From positions 1 to 64,000 of the forward strand of contig NZ_QWVS01000059.1 of assembly GCF_003570725.1 (NCBI RefSeq): a stretch of 64,000 nucleotides of DNA. Direction: 5' to 3'. Positions within the stretch are counted from its first letter, which is position 1. The number at the start of each line of letters is the position of its first letter. The notes under the pieces are model-generated. The model was not told the DNA's origin, made no database searches, and worked only from the letters and a program-made list of their open reading frames with translations. The DNA comes from Peribacillus asahii. GTDB taxonomy: Bacteria > Bacillota > Bacilli > Bacillales > DSM-1321. Shown piece by piece: positions 54,187 through 63,264 of this stretch. Made by a program: the position numbers and the translations under genes.

Positions 54187-55311
54187 ATGACCGTAACCAC
54201 TAATAAGCAACGTGTTGTAATTAAAATAGGAAGCAGTTCACTAACTAGTCGACACGGAGAAATTAGTCGTAAAAAACTCGAAAAACTTGTAGATGAAATT
54301 GTTTTATTAAAGGATACAGGATATGAAGTTGTACTCGTTTCATCTGGTGCTATTGCTGCTGGCTATCGAAAACTAGGCTGTCTTGAACGCCCTACTACAT
54401 TGCCAGAAAAGCAAGCTGCTGCTTCAATCGGTCAAGGATTATTAATGGAGACATACTCCGAGCTATTTTTGTCTCACGGCTATGTTGCGGCGCAAATTTT
54501 AATTACGAGAGGTGATTTTTCAGATGAAAATCGCTATCAAAATATGCGTAATGCATTAAACGTCTTATTAGAAAGAGGCATTATCCCTATCGTCAATGAG
54601 AACGATACCGTAACAATTGACCGCTTAAAATTTGGAGATAATGATACCCTCTCAGCAAAGGTAGCTGTACTAGTCGATGCCCATTATTTAACCATTTTAT
54701 CAGACATAGATGGACTATATGACTCAGACCCTAGCAAAAACAGCCGCGCTAAGCTGTTAACACATGTTCATAACATTACGCCTGAAATTGAAAAAGCAGC
54801 TGGTGACTCAGGAAGTGATGTCGGTACCGGCGGTATGAAATCAAAAATTCAAGCGGTTAAAATTGCCATGGCTTCTGGCATTTCAACCTTCTTAGGAAGA
54901 GCCGGCACTCCAAACATTGTCATGGATGCCGTATTAGGTACGGCTAAAGGGACGTACTTTAAAGCAAAAGCACCATTAATGGATTTAAACGAAAAAACAA
55001 AATGGATTGCCTTTAATTCAGGTCCTAAAGGAGAAATCGTCATCGACTCATCCTCAAAAAATCGCATTGTCGAAAAACGTGAAAGTGTGCACGCCTCTGG
55101 CATTATCGAAATAAAAGGACAATTTGAAAAGAAGTCCGTTATTCGGATAATCGATACTGAAGGAACAGAAATCGGTCTTGGGATTGTTCAATTTTCATCT
55201 GAAGAATTACATCAATTATGTAAACAAAACATGATAAGCACCCCACCGTTCATTATGGATATGAACCATTTTGTTTGTCGTGTAGATGCGCCGATTACAA
55301 TTGGTGTTTAA
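54187..55311 (+). CDS. proJ: Glutamate 5-kinase (ProJ type)
   Basis: 374 residues. Amino-acid kinase domain (KIGSSSLT, SSGAIAAGYRKLG, ENDTVT, GTGGMKSKI) plus a C-terminal PUA domain (about 280-360). It phosphorylates glutamate as the first step of proline synthesis. It sits 30 bp after proH with an AGGAGGGG SD. The ProJ isoform in B. subtilis is made under salt stress and is less feedback inhibited; the identity as ProJ rather than ProB rests on the operon partner. Confidence 0.92.
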   Translation: MTVTTNKQRVVIKIGSSSLTSRHGEISRKKLEKLVDEIVLLKDTGYEVVLVSSGAIAAGYRKLGCLERPTTLPEKQAAASIGQGLLMETYSELFLSHGYVAAQILITRGDFSDENRYQNMRNALNVLLERGIIPIVNENDTVTIDRLKFGDNDTLSAKVAVLVDAHYLTILSDIDGLYDSDPSKNSRAKLLTHVHNITPEIEKAAGDSGSDVGTGGMKSKIQAVKIAMASGISTFLGRAGTPNIVMDAVLGTAKGTYFKAKAPLMDLNEKTKWIAFNSGPKGEIVIDSSSKNRIVEKRESVHASGIIEIKGQFEKKSVIRIIDTEGTEIGLGIVQFSSEELHQLCKQNMISTPPFIMDMNHFVCRVDAPITIGV

Positions 55312-55395
55312 TAATTTGCTAACAGTCATTTCATTATAGATCATTACTCTAGCGTAATGATGACTATTACACAACAAGGGAGCGTGTTAATACAA

Positions 55396-56868
55396 ATGGA
55401 CATTAATATACCTACGCTTAGTTCCATCATGATTTATCTAATAGGGATGATGATTATTGGATATATAGCTGCAAGACGAACAAAAGACTTGAGTGATTAT
55501 GTACTAGGAGGCAGACAGCTAAGTCCAGGAGTTGCCGCTTTAAGTGCGGGGGCCTCTGATATGAGTAGTTGGCTTATGCTCGGGCTGCCTGGGGCATTGT
55601 ATGTTAGTGGCCTTAGTGAAATTTGGTTACCTGTCGGATTGGTCATTGGTGCTTATTTAAACTGGCGATTTGTTGCTAAACCACTTCGAATCTATACAGA
55701 AGTCGCGAATGACTCCATTACGATTCCAGATTTCTTTGAAAACCGTTTTCACGATACGTCCAAAATTCTTCGTGTCGTCTCCGCTATTGTTATTCTAGTC
55801 TTCTTCACATTCTATACATCTTCTAGTCTTGTGGGCGGAGCCATTCTTTTGGAAAATTCATTTGGAATGGACTATATTCTCGCCTTATGGGTTGGAGCAA
55901 CAGTCATCGTTTCTTATACGTTCTTCGGAGGGTTTCTAGCAGCAAGCTGGACGGATTTTATTCAAGGAATTTTAATGTTTGGAGCCTTGATTATCATTCC
56001 TATTGCCGCGATTTATGAGCTTGGAGGATGGAATGGAACGCTGCAGCAAATTAAAGAAATTGATTCCTCTTACCTCGATATATACTCTGGAGCAACTGCT
56101 ATAGGAATCATTTCCTTATTAGCTTGGGGATTAGGATACTTTGGTCAGCCTCACATTCTCGTTCGCTTTATGGGTATCAAGTCCACAAAGGATATCCCAA
56201 AGGCTCGACGTATCGGCATGAGCTGGATGGCTCTTTCATTGTTTGGGGCGATTTTGGTTGGATTTGTTGGTATCGCCTATTTTGTTAATGAGCCATTACA
56301 AAACGCTGAAACAGTGTTTATTATATTTTCTCAAGTTCTCTTTAATCCATGGGTAGCCGGTTTTTTACTTGCAGCCATTCTATCAGCAATCATGAGCACG
56401 GTTGACTCGCAATTACTCGTTTCTTCAAGTGCATTAGCACAAGACTTCTACAAATCCATTTTTAGAAGAAGTGCTTCCAGGAAAGAAGAAATGATTGTTG
56501 GTAGAATTGCTGTTCTAGGAATCGCCATCATTGCGATTCTATTAGGATATGATCCTAATAGTAAGGTGCTGCAACTTGTAAGTTATGCATGGGCTGGGTT
56601 TGGAGCAGCCTTTGGACCTGTCATTCTCCTTAGCTTATTTTGGAAACGCATGACCAGAAATGGTGCTCTTGCCGGCGTTATTACCGGCGCTGTTACAGTC
56701 ATAATTTGGGCACAACTAACGGGCGGCCTTTTTGATTTATATGAACTTGCACCAGGTTTCTTATTCGCAGGTCTTGCAATTATTATTATTAGCCTTCTTG
56801 ATAAAGTCCCTTCAACAGAAGTGCAAAAACAATTTACTGAGTATCAATCTAAGATAAAACAACCTTAA
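55396..56868 (+). CDS. opuE: Na+/proline symporter (OpuE/PutP family)
   Basis: About 490 residues and 13 predicted helices of the SSS family, with GGRQLSPGVAALSAGASDMS and the Na+ site region. Length equals OpuE of B. subtilis, the osmotically induced proline importer. The frame is open from 55357, but the ATG at 55396 matches family N-termini; its SD (GGGAG) lies 13 bases away, unusually far. It follows proJ by 84 bp, which includes the inverted repeat TCATTAC/GTAATGA. Confidence 0.88.
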   Translation: MDINIPTLSSIMIYLIGMMIIGYIAARRTKDLSDYVLGGRQLSPGVAALSAGASDMSSWLMLGLPGALYVSGLSEIWLPVGLVIGAYLNWRFVAKPLRIYTEVANDSITIPDFFENRFHDTSKILRVVSAIVILVFFTFYTSSSLVGGAILLENSFGMDYILALWVGATVIVSYTFFGGFLAASWTDFIQGILMFGALIIIPIAAIYELGGWNGTLQQIKEIDSSYLDIYSGATAIGIISLLAWGLGYFGQPHILVRFMGIKSTKDIPKARRIGMSWMALSLFGAILVGFVGIAYFVNEPLQNAETVFIIFSQVLFNPWVAGFLLAAILSAIMSTVDSQLLVSSSALAQDFYKSIFRRSASRKEEMIVGRIAVLGIAIIAILLGYDPNSKVLQLVSYAWAGFGAAFGPVILLSLFWKRMTRNGALAGVITGAVTVIIWAQLTGGLFDLYELAPGFLFAGLAIIIISLLDKVPSTEVQKQFTEYQSKIKQP

Positions 56869-56990
56869 ATAGATGAAATCACTATCGATTTATCAGTTTT
56901 TCATTAAATACTTTTTTATCTATATTTCACGTGTAATTTTCCTCATACACGCAATACTAAAAACATTAAATGAAGAACAGCTTAAAGGAT

Positions 56991-57037
56991 ATTCATGTAA
57001 TGAGAACACCTTACTCATTACATGAATCTCTCTTTTA
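56991..57037 (+). terminator. Terminator or attenuator ahead of opuD
   Basis: ATTCATGTAATGAG (56991-57004) pairs perfectly with CTCATTACATGAAT (57014-57027), followed by CTCTCTTTTA. It lies 48 bp before the preferred opuD start. Confidence 0.65.
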
Positions 57038-57074
57038 TAAATCAGTCTACAGAGTTAGGAGTACATACAGTATT

Positions 57075-58583
57075 ATGAAAAACATTTCTTCAGTCTTTAC
57101 CTATTCCGCCGTTATACTAGCTCTTCTTATTATTGCTGGGCTCACGACTCCCAAAACCCTTGAAACTGTAACAGCCAATATGCAAGCATTCATTTCCAAT
57201 GCTTTCGGCTGGTACTACTTAATTGTTGTTACCTTCTTTTTACTTATCTGTATTTACTTATTCATTAGTCCTGTTGGACGAATTAAACTAGGAAAACAAG
57301 ATGCGAAACCTGATTTTTCAAGACCAACTTGGATTGCTATGCTCTTCAGTGCTGGCATGGGAATTGGGCTTGTCTTTTATGGGTCAGCTGAACCGCTTAG
57401 TCACTATGCCATTCAGTCCCCAACTGGAGAAACTGGAACCCCTCAGGCTATAAAAGACTCGCTTAGATTTACGTTCTTTCATTGGGGGCTTCATGCTTGG
57501 GCTATTTACGGAATTGTTGCACTAGTACTTGCTTATTTCATGTTTAGAAAAAATCAGCCTGTCGTGATTAGTGCTACTTTAAAACCTATTCTTGGAGATA
57601 AAGCAGATGGGAAGACGGGGAAACTAATTGATATTCTCGCTATTCTTTCAACCGTTATTGGTGTAGCGACTACACTTGGATTTGGGGCAGCACAAATTAA
57701 TGGCGGTCTATCGTATCTGTTCGATATTCCTTCTAATTTTCTCATTCAAGTCATTATTATCGTAATTGTTACTATTCTATTTATTGGATCAGCTTTAACA
57801 GGGCTAGGAAAAGGAATTAAAATTTTAAGTAATACCAATATGATTCTCGCTTTCCTTCTTCTTGCACTCATGTTCATTGTAGGACCTTCTTTATTCATCT
57901 TGAATTTATTCACAGATACAATTGGTACTTACCTCCAAAACTTACCGTATATGAGTTTCAGGTTAGCTCCTCTTAATGAAGAAAACAGAGCATGGATTAA
58001 TTCCTGGACTATTTTCTATTGGGCATGGTGGATTGCTTGGTCCCCATTTGTCGGCATTTTTATTGCTCGCGTATCAAAAGGAAGAAGTATTAGAGAATTT
58101 ATTTTCTACGTATTGGTCATCCCTTCTCTCATCGGTTTCTTTTGGTTTTCAACTTTCGGAGGATCAGCGATTACACTTGAAAGCGAAGGAATTGCTACCA
58201 TTTCCAGCCTAAGCTTAGAACAGTCTTTGTTTGGCGTCTTTGCTAATTATCCATTAGGTACTTTTATGTCGATTATAGCCATTATCTTAGTTGCAATCTT
58301 CTTTATCACTTCGGCAGATTCAGGTACATTTGTATTAGCAATGATGTCAACGAATGGATCGACGAATCCAACAAACAGCATAAAAATCATATGGGGGATT
58401 TTATTAACCGCCACAGCTCTTATTTTGCTTTATTCTGGCGGACTTCTCGCCCTTCAAAATACAATGATTGTCGCTGCACTTCCATTCTCAGTCATCATGT
58501 TACTAATGACGATTAGTTTTCTTAAATCTCTAAAAGTAGAAGCAAAAGAAATGATTCGACTCCATCCAAGAGAAAAGAGATAA
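57075..58583 (+). CDS. opuD: BCCT-family compatible-solute transporter (OpuD/BetL-like)
   Basis: About 502 residues and 12 helices of the betaine-choline-carnitine family, with the glycine-rich GMGIGLVFYGSAEPL and the aromatic substrate box FYWAWWIAWSPFVG. It imports glycine betaine or related osmolytes with Na+. The preferred ATG at 57075 gives the OpuD-like N-terminus MKNISSVFTYS; its SD AGGAG is 13 bases upstream. A start at 56970 would place the hairpin inside the gene. It completes the osmoadaptation block. Confidence 0.88.
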   Translation: MKNISSVFTYSAVILALLIIAGLTTPKTLETVTANMQAFISNAFGWYYLIVVTFFLLICIYLFISPVGRIKLGKQDAKPDFSRPTWIAMLFSAGMGIGLVFYGSAEPLSHYAIQSPTGETGTPQAIKDSLRFTFFHWGLHAWAIYGIVALVLAYFMFRKNQPVVISATLKPILGDKADGKTGKLIDILAILSTVIGVATTLGFGAAQINGGLSYLFDIPSNFLIQVIIIVIVTILFIGSALTGLGKGIKILSNTNMILAFLLLALMFIVGPSLFILNLFTDTIGTYLQNLPYMSFRLAPLNEENRAWINSWTIFYWAWWIAWSPFVGIFIARVSKGRSIREFIFYVLVIPSLIGFFWFSTFGGSAITLESEGIATISSLSLEQSLFGVFANYPLGTFMSIIAIILVAIFFITSADSGTFVLAMMSTNGSTNPTNSIKIIWGILLTATALILLYSGGLLALQNTMIVAALPFSVIMLLMTISFLKSLKVEAKEMIRLHPREKR

Positions 58584-58597
58584 ATCTAGCCTATAAT

Positions 58598-58655
58598 AAA
58601 CACTCCCAAAACAATGGACACAACATAAAAGTCCGTTATTTCGGGAGTGTTTTTA
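58598..58655. terminator. Bidirectional terminator after opuD
   Basis: AAACACTCCC (58598-58607) pairs with GGGAGTGTTT (58643-58652), with an inner GGAC/GTCC stem; it serves the converging genes. Confidence 0.85.
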
Positions 58656-58664
58656 GTGAGCTTC

Positions 58665-59633
58665 TTACTCAGCAATTGTTGGTTCTTCTCCAAAATACTG
58701 TAACAGCCAAAGCTTTATTTCACTTTCTAACACAGGATGTAAAGGTTTAATAATTTGCTCCTTATATTGCTTTTTTACATTTAATACAGATTTTTCACCT
58801 GTGTATTCCCTTAGTACATGATCCATATTAGGGATAGTAAGACAAGTCATGTTAGTTTTTTCTAATGCTTTAATTTCCTTTAATGCCTCGGAATCTGTTT
58901 GTACATCTTTATCTCCCACTATAGCTAGTACAGGGCATTGCGTCTCTTTAAGCATAGCTAATATCTGTTCGTCATTATAATGAAGATGTTCCCTTAACCA
59001 CTTGGCAGGAAATTTCTGAGACTGAATTTTCATCACATCCTCATTCGATTCTAACACTTTATTAAATAGCTTATTTTGTTTATCTATTACCCCTTTTTCG
59101 CTTACCAACCGTCTTAACAACATGCCTTTTAGCCCTTTCATGGCTTGCACTTCTTTGACAATCATAAGATTTTGGCTTTGCATCGCCGTCTTCAATCCTG
59201 TTCCTGCACCAGCAATTAAGATAAGACCGGCTACAGGGTACTTTTGTTGTACAATCGTATTTAATATACAGCCCTCGCTATGTCCAAGTAAAAGAATCCT
59301 TTTTGGGTCTACACTTGGAACACCCTCCAAATACTTTATATTATGAATGATATCATCCATTAAATCGTGCATTCCTGTTTCATAAGAGACTCCTTTACTT
59401 TTACCGATTCCCCGCTTATCGTATCTTATTGTAACAAAGCCTAAACCCGTCAAAAAGTCGGCCAGTTTCTTATAAATATTCATTTCAAAATTCTTCATAT
59501 TTCCGTCCCGGTCAGCTCCGCCTGTTCCTGGAACAATAACGATTGCCGGGAATCTCTCTTCTTCATTTTCTGGAATGGTTAATGTGGCAGAAAGCTCGTA
59601 TTCTCCATTCACAACAACTTCTTTTTCAATCAA
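58665..59633 (-). CDS. Alpha/beta hydrolase (esterase-like)
   Basis: 322 residues, an alpha/beta-hydrolase with oxyanion segment VPGTGGADRDGN, nucleophile elbow GHSEG, Asp in VGDKDVQ and His in MDHVLR, plus a helical lid inserted at about 155-225. It resembles DUF3887/EstD-type serine hydrolases. Substrate unknown. It starts at TTG with GGAGGGG seven bases upstream. No signal peptide. Confidence 0.85.
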   Translation of the reverse strand: MIEKEVVVNGEYELSATLTIPENEEERFPAIVIVPGTGGADRDGNMKNFEMNIYKKLADFLTGLGFVTIRYDKRGIGKSKGVSYETGMHDLMDDIIHNIKYLEGVPSVDPKRILLLGHSEGCILNTIVQQKYPVAGLILIAGAGTGLKTAMQSQNLMIVKEVQAMKGLKGMLLRRLVSEKGVIDKQNKLFNKVLESNEDVMKIQSQKFPAKWLREHLHYNDEQILAMLKETQCPVLAIVGDKDVQTDSEALKEIKALEKTNMTCLTIPNMDHVLREYTGEKSVLNVKKQYKEQIIKPLHPVLESEIKLWLLQYFGEEPTIAE

Positions 59634-59726
59634 CTAGTATCCCCTCCTCATTTTCAACCATTAATACTGTATATACATAAAAAAACTAAGTCTAACGTTA
59701 TAGAGCTAATCGAAAAGCCAATCTAT

Positions 59727-60791
59727 CTATTTTCGATACCAATTGGCCCCCTCATCCATATGTACAAATGGAATATCCGTATCAATCTCTCCTGTAATTT
59801 GCTCTAGTTCTACATCTTCTCCATTAAGCCATTTGGCAAAATCAAATACAGTAGGTTCTTGATTTCCCCCTAATGCTATCCACGCCTTCATTTCCCTTGG
59901 TAAATAAGCCGATGTATGGATTGTTCCTGCCCAGCTGCCATATAAATCGGAAAAAACCCCTCGATTCTTATCATTTAATAATCGAAAAGCATCATAGGCT
60001 TCTGAAAGATTCTCATATTGTTCTTTCATAACCCCTAGTCGTCGTTGAGAATCGACGAGATGATTACGATTTTCATGCCTCATAATTTCAAAGTGATTTG
60101 TGCAAACAGTAGAATGGCGAACCTCAACACCGCGCGGAGAGGTTTCAACTACATAAGTTTCTCCACTTTGATCATACACAACATACGTAAAAGAATGGCG
60201 ATGTGGTATCTCCTTCAGCATCGATACCGCTTCCAAAACATTGGCACAAGACTCTATAACAAGCCTTCCAATCATACAACAAATAAATCCGTCCCCTGGA
60301 TTTTTTCGATTCATAAAGTTATAACCAATCGCTAACCCTTTTTCATTCATTCCATCCATTCTTCCCGTTGCTCTTTGGCTCGGCCCAATGCTTGCATACC
60401 CTTGGTCAGTTGGTTGAAAAAGAACATAACGACCCTCATACGTCTTCGGATGATAGTCATAATTACGAATTAAATAATCCCTTCCTGTTAAAATAGAACA
60501 GCCCGACTTTACATAATCTAATCGATAGCCCCCAAATTCTTGCAATATACGTTTCATCGGCCATTCTAGTGCTTCTTGCATTCCAAGCAGCTCCTCCCAA
60601 ACACCAGGAGCAAATTGTGTAATGGCCTTTCTCACTTCCTCTGCTTCTATCGTAAATCGAGGCTTTCTCACCTTCCACTGCTCTTCACGATTGATAACGG
60701 TTAAAGAATCTCGTAGTTTTTCCCCTTGCATATATCCAAAATCATAATGTGTCCCGCGAAATTGAATAATTTCACTATAGATTTGCTTCAT
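59727..60791 (-). CDS. C45-family autoproteolytic acyltransferase/hydrolase
   Basis: 354 residues of the NTN-hydrolase fold related to acyl-CoA:6-aminopenicillanate acyltransferase. The likely self-cleavage site and nucleophile is the Cys in KSGCSILTG (about residue 97), followed by RNYDYHP and a GRMDGMNEKGLAIGYN core. Precursors cleave into alpha and beta chains. Bacillus members act on acyl-amide or peptide substrates that are mostly unknown. SD GAGGGA before the ATG. Monocistronic, 93 bp from the hydrolase gene. Confidence 0.82.
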   Translation of the reverse strand: MKQIYSEIIQFRGTHYDFGYMQGEKLRDSLTVINREEQWKVRKPRFTIEAEEVRKAITQFAPGVWEELLGMQEALEWPMKRILQEFGGYRLDYVKSGCSILTGRDYLIRNYDYHPKTYEGRYVLFQPTDQGYASIGPSQRATGRMDGMNEKGLAIGYNFMNRKNPGDGFICCMIGRLVIESCANVLEAVSMLKEIPHRHSFTYVVYDQSGETYVVETSPRGVEVRHSTVCTNHFEIMRHENRNHLVDSQRRLGVMKEQYENLSEAYDAFRLLNDKNRGVFSDLYGSWAGTIHTSAYLPREMKAWIALGGNQEPTVFDFAKWLNGEDVELEQITGEIDTDIPFVHMDEGANWYRK

Positions 60792-60955
60792 GTCATATCC
60801 CTCTTTTATATCGTAACTATTTCTTTTTAGAATACTTGATGGATAATTGAAAAGAAAGAAGATAATGGATTACGAATAAATTTATGGAACAATTCACCTA
60901 ACTAGGCATTTCCCCATAATCTATCATCAAGCCTATTCATGAGGGGGAGAAAATT

Positions 60956-62347
60956 ATGGGAGTAGAATTAACGGCTCTCCATTGGATTTATGTAGGGTTT
61001 ATTGTGTTAATCATCGGATTTATGGTGAAACGTCGAGACACTTCCCTCATTTGTATAGTTGGAATTTTCACACTAGCCATTGTCGCAACAAGTAGTGTAA
61101 CTTCATCCATTATCGGGATTTTTAACAGCTTTATTTTCGCCATTACAGAGCTAATGTCGACAATTTTAATTATTTCCATCATTGTTTCAATGAGCCATGT
61201 GTTAACAAAAACGGGCATTAATGATGCCATGGTTGCTCCTTTTACTAAGTTTATGAAAAATCCAACGATTTCCTTTTGGATTATCGGCATTCTGATGATG
61301 GTCATTTCTTGGTTTTTCTGGCCTTCTCCCGCTGTTGCCTTGCTAGGAGCGGTTCTGCTTCCAGCAGCCCTGCGCGCAGGACTCCCAGCACTTGGTGTAG
61401 CAATAGCGATGAACCTCTTTGGGCATGGAATTGCTTTATCGAGTGATTTTATCATTCAAGCAGCCCCTAAGCTTACAGCCGATGCGGCTTCAATCCCAGT
61501 TGGAGATGTCATTTCAGCAAGCATTCCGCTCGTCATTACAATGGGAGTGGTCACAACGGTTTCTGCCTTTATCTTTTTAAAGCGGGATATGAAGCGAGGA
61601 GTTCTCACATTAGGGGAAAATAAAGAAATTATTCAAGATCCAGCAATGAATGAACATTTACTTACCACAAAACAAAAGCATTTTTTTGCTATACTCATTC
61701 CAATTGCCTTTTTGATTGATGTCATTGCTATGTTCCTTTTAAAGTTACAAGGTGGAGATGCGACGGCATTAATTGGCGGTACGGCGGTCTTTATTCTGCT
61801 TATTCTATCCGTTGTAGCGCATAAACAACAAGGACTTGAAAAAACAACCACCTATCTAATTCAAGGATTTCAATTCGGTTTTAAAGTATTTGGCCCCGTC
61901 ATTCCTATTGCTGCCTTCTTTTATTTAGGGGATTCTGGATTCGCTCAAATTATCGGTGACCATTTACCGAAAACATCCCACGGTATTGTGAATGATCTCG
62001 GCGTCGCTTTGGCTGCTGCCGTTCCTTTAACGAGAGAAATAGCAGCCCTTACATTGACAGGTATTGGAGCCATTACTGGTTTAGATGGTTCAGGCTTTTC
62101 CGGCATTTCTTTAGCAGGTTCGGTAGCAAATCTATTCGGCACAGCCATCGGAGACGGTACCGCTACCTTAACCGCACTTGGGCAAATTTCAGCTATTTGG
62201 GTAGGCGGCGGAACACTTATTCCTTGGGCACTCATCCCAGCTGCCGCCATTTGTAATGTTAGTCCATTCGAATTAGCGCGTAGAAACCTCCTTCCAGTAA
62301 TAATTGGGTTAGTCGTGACGACGATTGTGGCGATGTTTTTGATATAA
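60956..62347 (+). CDS. Polytopic permease, ion-transporter superfamily
   Basis: 463 residues and about 12 hydrophobic segments with a hairpin-like PSPAVALLGAVLLPAALRAG and a second repeat-like TLTGIGAITGLDGSGFSG. It looks like an IT-superfamily carrier for organic anions (GntP/DctM-like fold), but I cannot place it in a named family. Good SD (GAGGGGGA). It has its own terminator; the C45 hydrolase is divergent, which may hint at a shared substrate. Confidence 0.7.
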   Translation: MGVELTALHWIYVGFIVLIIGFMVKRRDTSLICIVGIFTLAIVATSSVTSSIIGIFNSFIFAITELMSTILIISIIVSMSHVLTKTGINDAMVAPFTKFMKNPTISFWIIGILMMVISWFFWPSPAVALLGAVLLPAALRAGLPALGVAIAMNLFGHGIALSSDFIIQAAPKLTADAASIPVGDVISASIPLVITMGVVTTVSAFIFLKRDMKRGVLTLGENKEIIQDPAMNEHLLTTKQKHFFAILIPIAFLIDVIAMFLLKLQGGDATALIGGTAVFILLILSVVAHKQQGLEKTTTYLIQGFQFGFKVFGPVIPIAAFFYLGDSGFAQIIGDHLPKTSHGIVNDLGVALAAAVPLTREIAALTLTGIGAITGLDGSGFSGISLAGSVANLFGTAIGDGTATLTALGQISAIWVGGGTLIPWALIPAAAICNVSPFELARRNLLPVIIGLVVTTIVAMFLI

Positions 62348-62381
62348 TAAATCAGCTCTAGATTTATTCCTTGAACAATAC

Positions 62382-62420
62382 AAAAGCTCAATCACTAAAA
62401 AAGTGATTGAGCTTTTGTTT
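62382..62420. terminator. Terminator of the permease gene
   Basis: AAAAGCTCAATCACT (62382-62396) pairs with AGTGATTGAGCTTTT (62402-62416), a 15-bp perfect stem. Confidence 0.93.
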
Positions 62421-62498
62421 ACTTGTACATTTCATTCTCATTTGTTATTCCCCTAAACTAAACCATTCCCTATGATCAAAAAACTAAAAATACGATTC

Positions 62499-62562
62499 TT
62501 ACAAAACTGTAAGCTTGTGTAAGCAAAATCCATATTTTTAGTTCTAGTAATTAACCTATAAT
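62499..62562 (+). promoter_or_regulatory. BceR-like box and promoter of bcrC
   Basis: TTACA-AAAC-TGTAA (62499-62512) fits the BceR operator consensus TNACA-N4-TGTAA exactly. A TATAAT minus-10 (62557-62562) with only a poor minus-35 (TTTTTA) lies 45 bp downstream, as expected for an activator-dependent promoter. No sigma-M or sigma-X type site was seen, although these drive bcrC in B. subtilis. Confidence 0.55.
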
Positions 62563-62595
62563 GAACGTATTACAACATAAAGGGGAAATGAATCA

Positions 62596-63195
62596 ATGGA
62601 TTTTTCGGATTTAAATATCCAGGTTTTTAGAATAATCAATGATTTAGGTAAAGATTATCCACCCTTAAATGATTCTGCTGTTTTCGTTGCTGAATATATG
62701 GTGTATGTCTTAGCATTAGCTGTCATACTCTATTGGTTTACACGAACTAATAAGAATAGAATCATGATAATTTGTTCCATGATTTCTTTTATAGTCGCCG
62801 AGATAATCGGGAAACTAGCAGGAACCATTCATTCCAACCATCAACCGTTTGCTGAGTTATCTAATGTCAATCAGCTTATAGAAAAGGCTGTAAATAATTC
62901 ATTTCCAAGCGATCATACGATTTTGTTTTTTTCCTTTTGTATCACATTCTGGCTTTTTAACAAAAAGACAGGCGTTTTCTGGATAATACTTGCTTTTTGT
63001 GTCGGTCTTTCACGTATTTGGGTTGGTGTTCATTATCCAGCAGATGTCGCAGCAGGAGCCATAATCAGTATGACCTCAGCCATCATTGTGTATGTAACTG
63101 TACCTAAATTAAGTGTGATAAATAAATTGCTTCGCATCTACGAAAAAGGCGAACAAGTTATTCTGCCCGTAAACAATAAATCGAAGAGCTTTTAA
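62596..63195 (+). CDS. bcrC: Undecaprenyl-diphosphatase BcrC
   Basis: 199 residues, a PAP2-family membrane phosphatase with about five helices and the three catalytic segments: KLAGTIHSNHQPF, PSDHT and SRIWVGVHYPADVAAG. It recycles undecaprenyl pyrophosphate in cell-wall synthesis and confers bacitracin tolerance. SD AAGGGG. A BceR-like box lies upstream and a decayed BceB-type permease gene downstream, suggesting a former bacitracin-response locus. Confidence 0.92.
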   Translation: MDFSDLNIQVFRIINDLGKDYPPLNDSAVFVAEYMVYVLALAVILYWFTRTNKNRIMIICSMISFIVAEIIGKLAGTIHSNHQPFAELSNVNQLIEKAVNNSFPSDHTILFFSFCITFWLFNKKTGVFWIILAFCVGLSRIWVGVHYPADVAAGAIISMTSAIIVYVTVPKLSVINKLLRIYEKGEQVILPVNNKSKSF

Positions 63196-63202
63196 CTCGA
63201 TA

Positions 63203-63232
63203 GAAAAAACGCTGGCGTTCCAGCGTTTTTTA
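63203..63232 (+). terminator. Terminator of bcrC
   Basis: AAAAAACGCTGG pairs with CCAGCGTTTTTT around a 4-base loop at 63203-63231. Confidence 0.93.
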
Positions 63233-63264
63233 ATGATCATTTTCATTCGTTCTGTTACTTTTGA

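Noticed and set aside
61945-62391. 148-codon minus-strand frame inside the permease gene, and a similar one at 60988-61455
   Set aside because: Antisense shadows of a membrane protein gene, low complexity and without SD.
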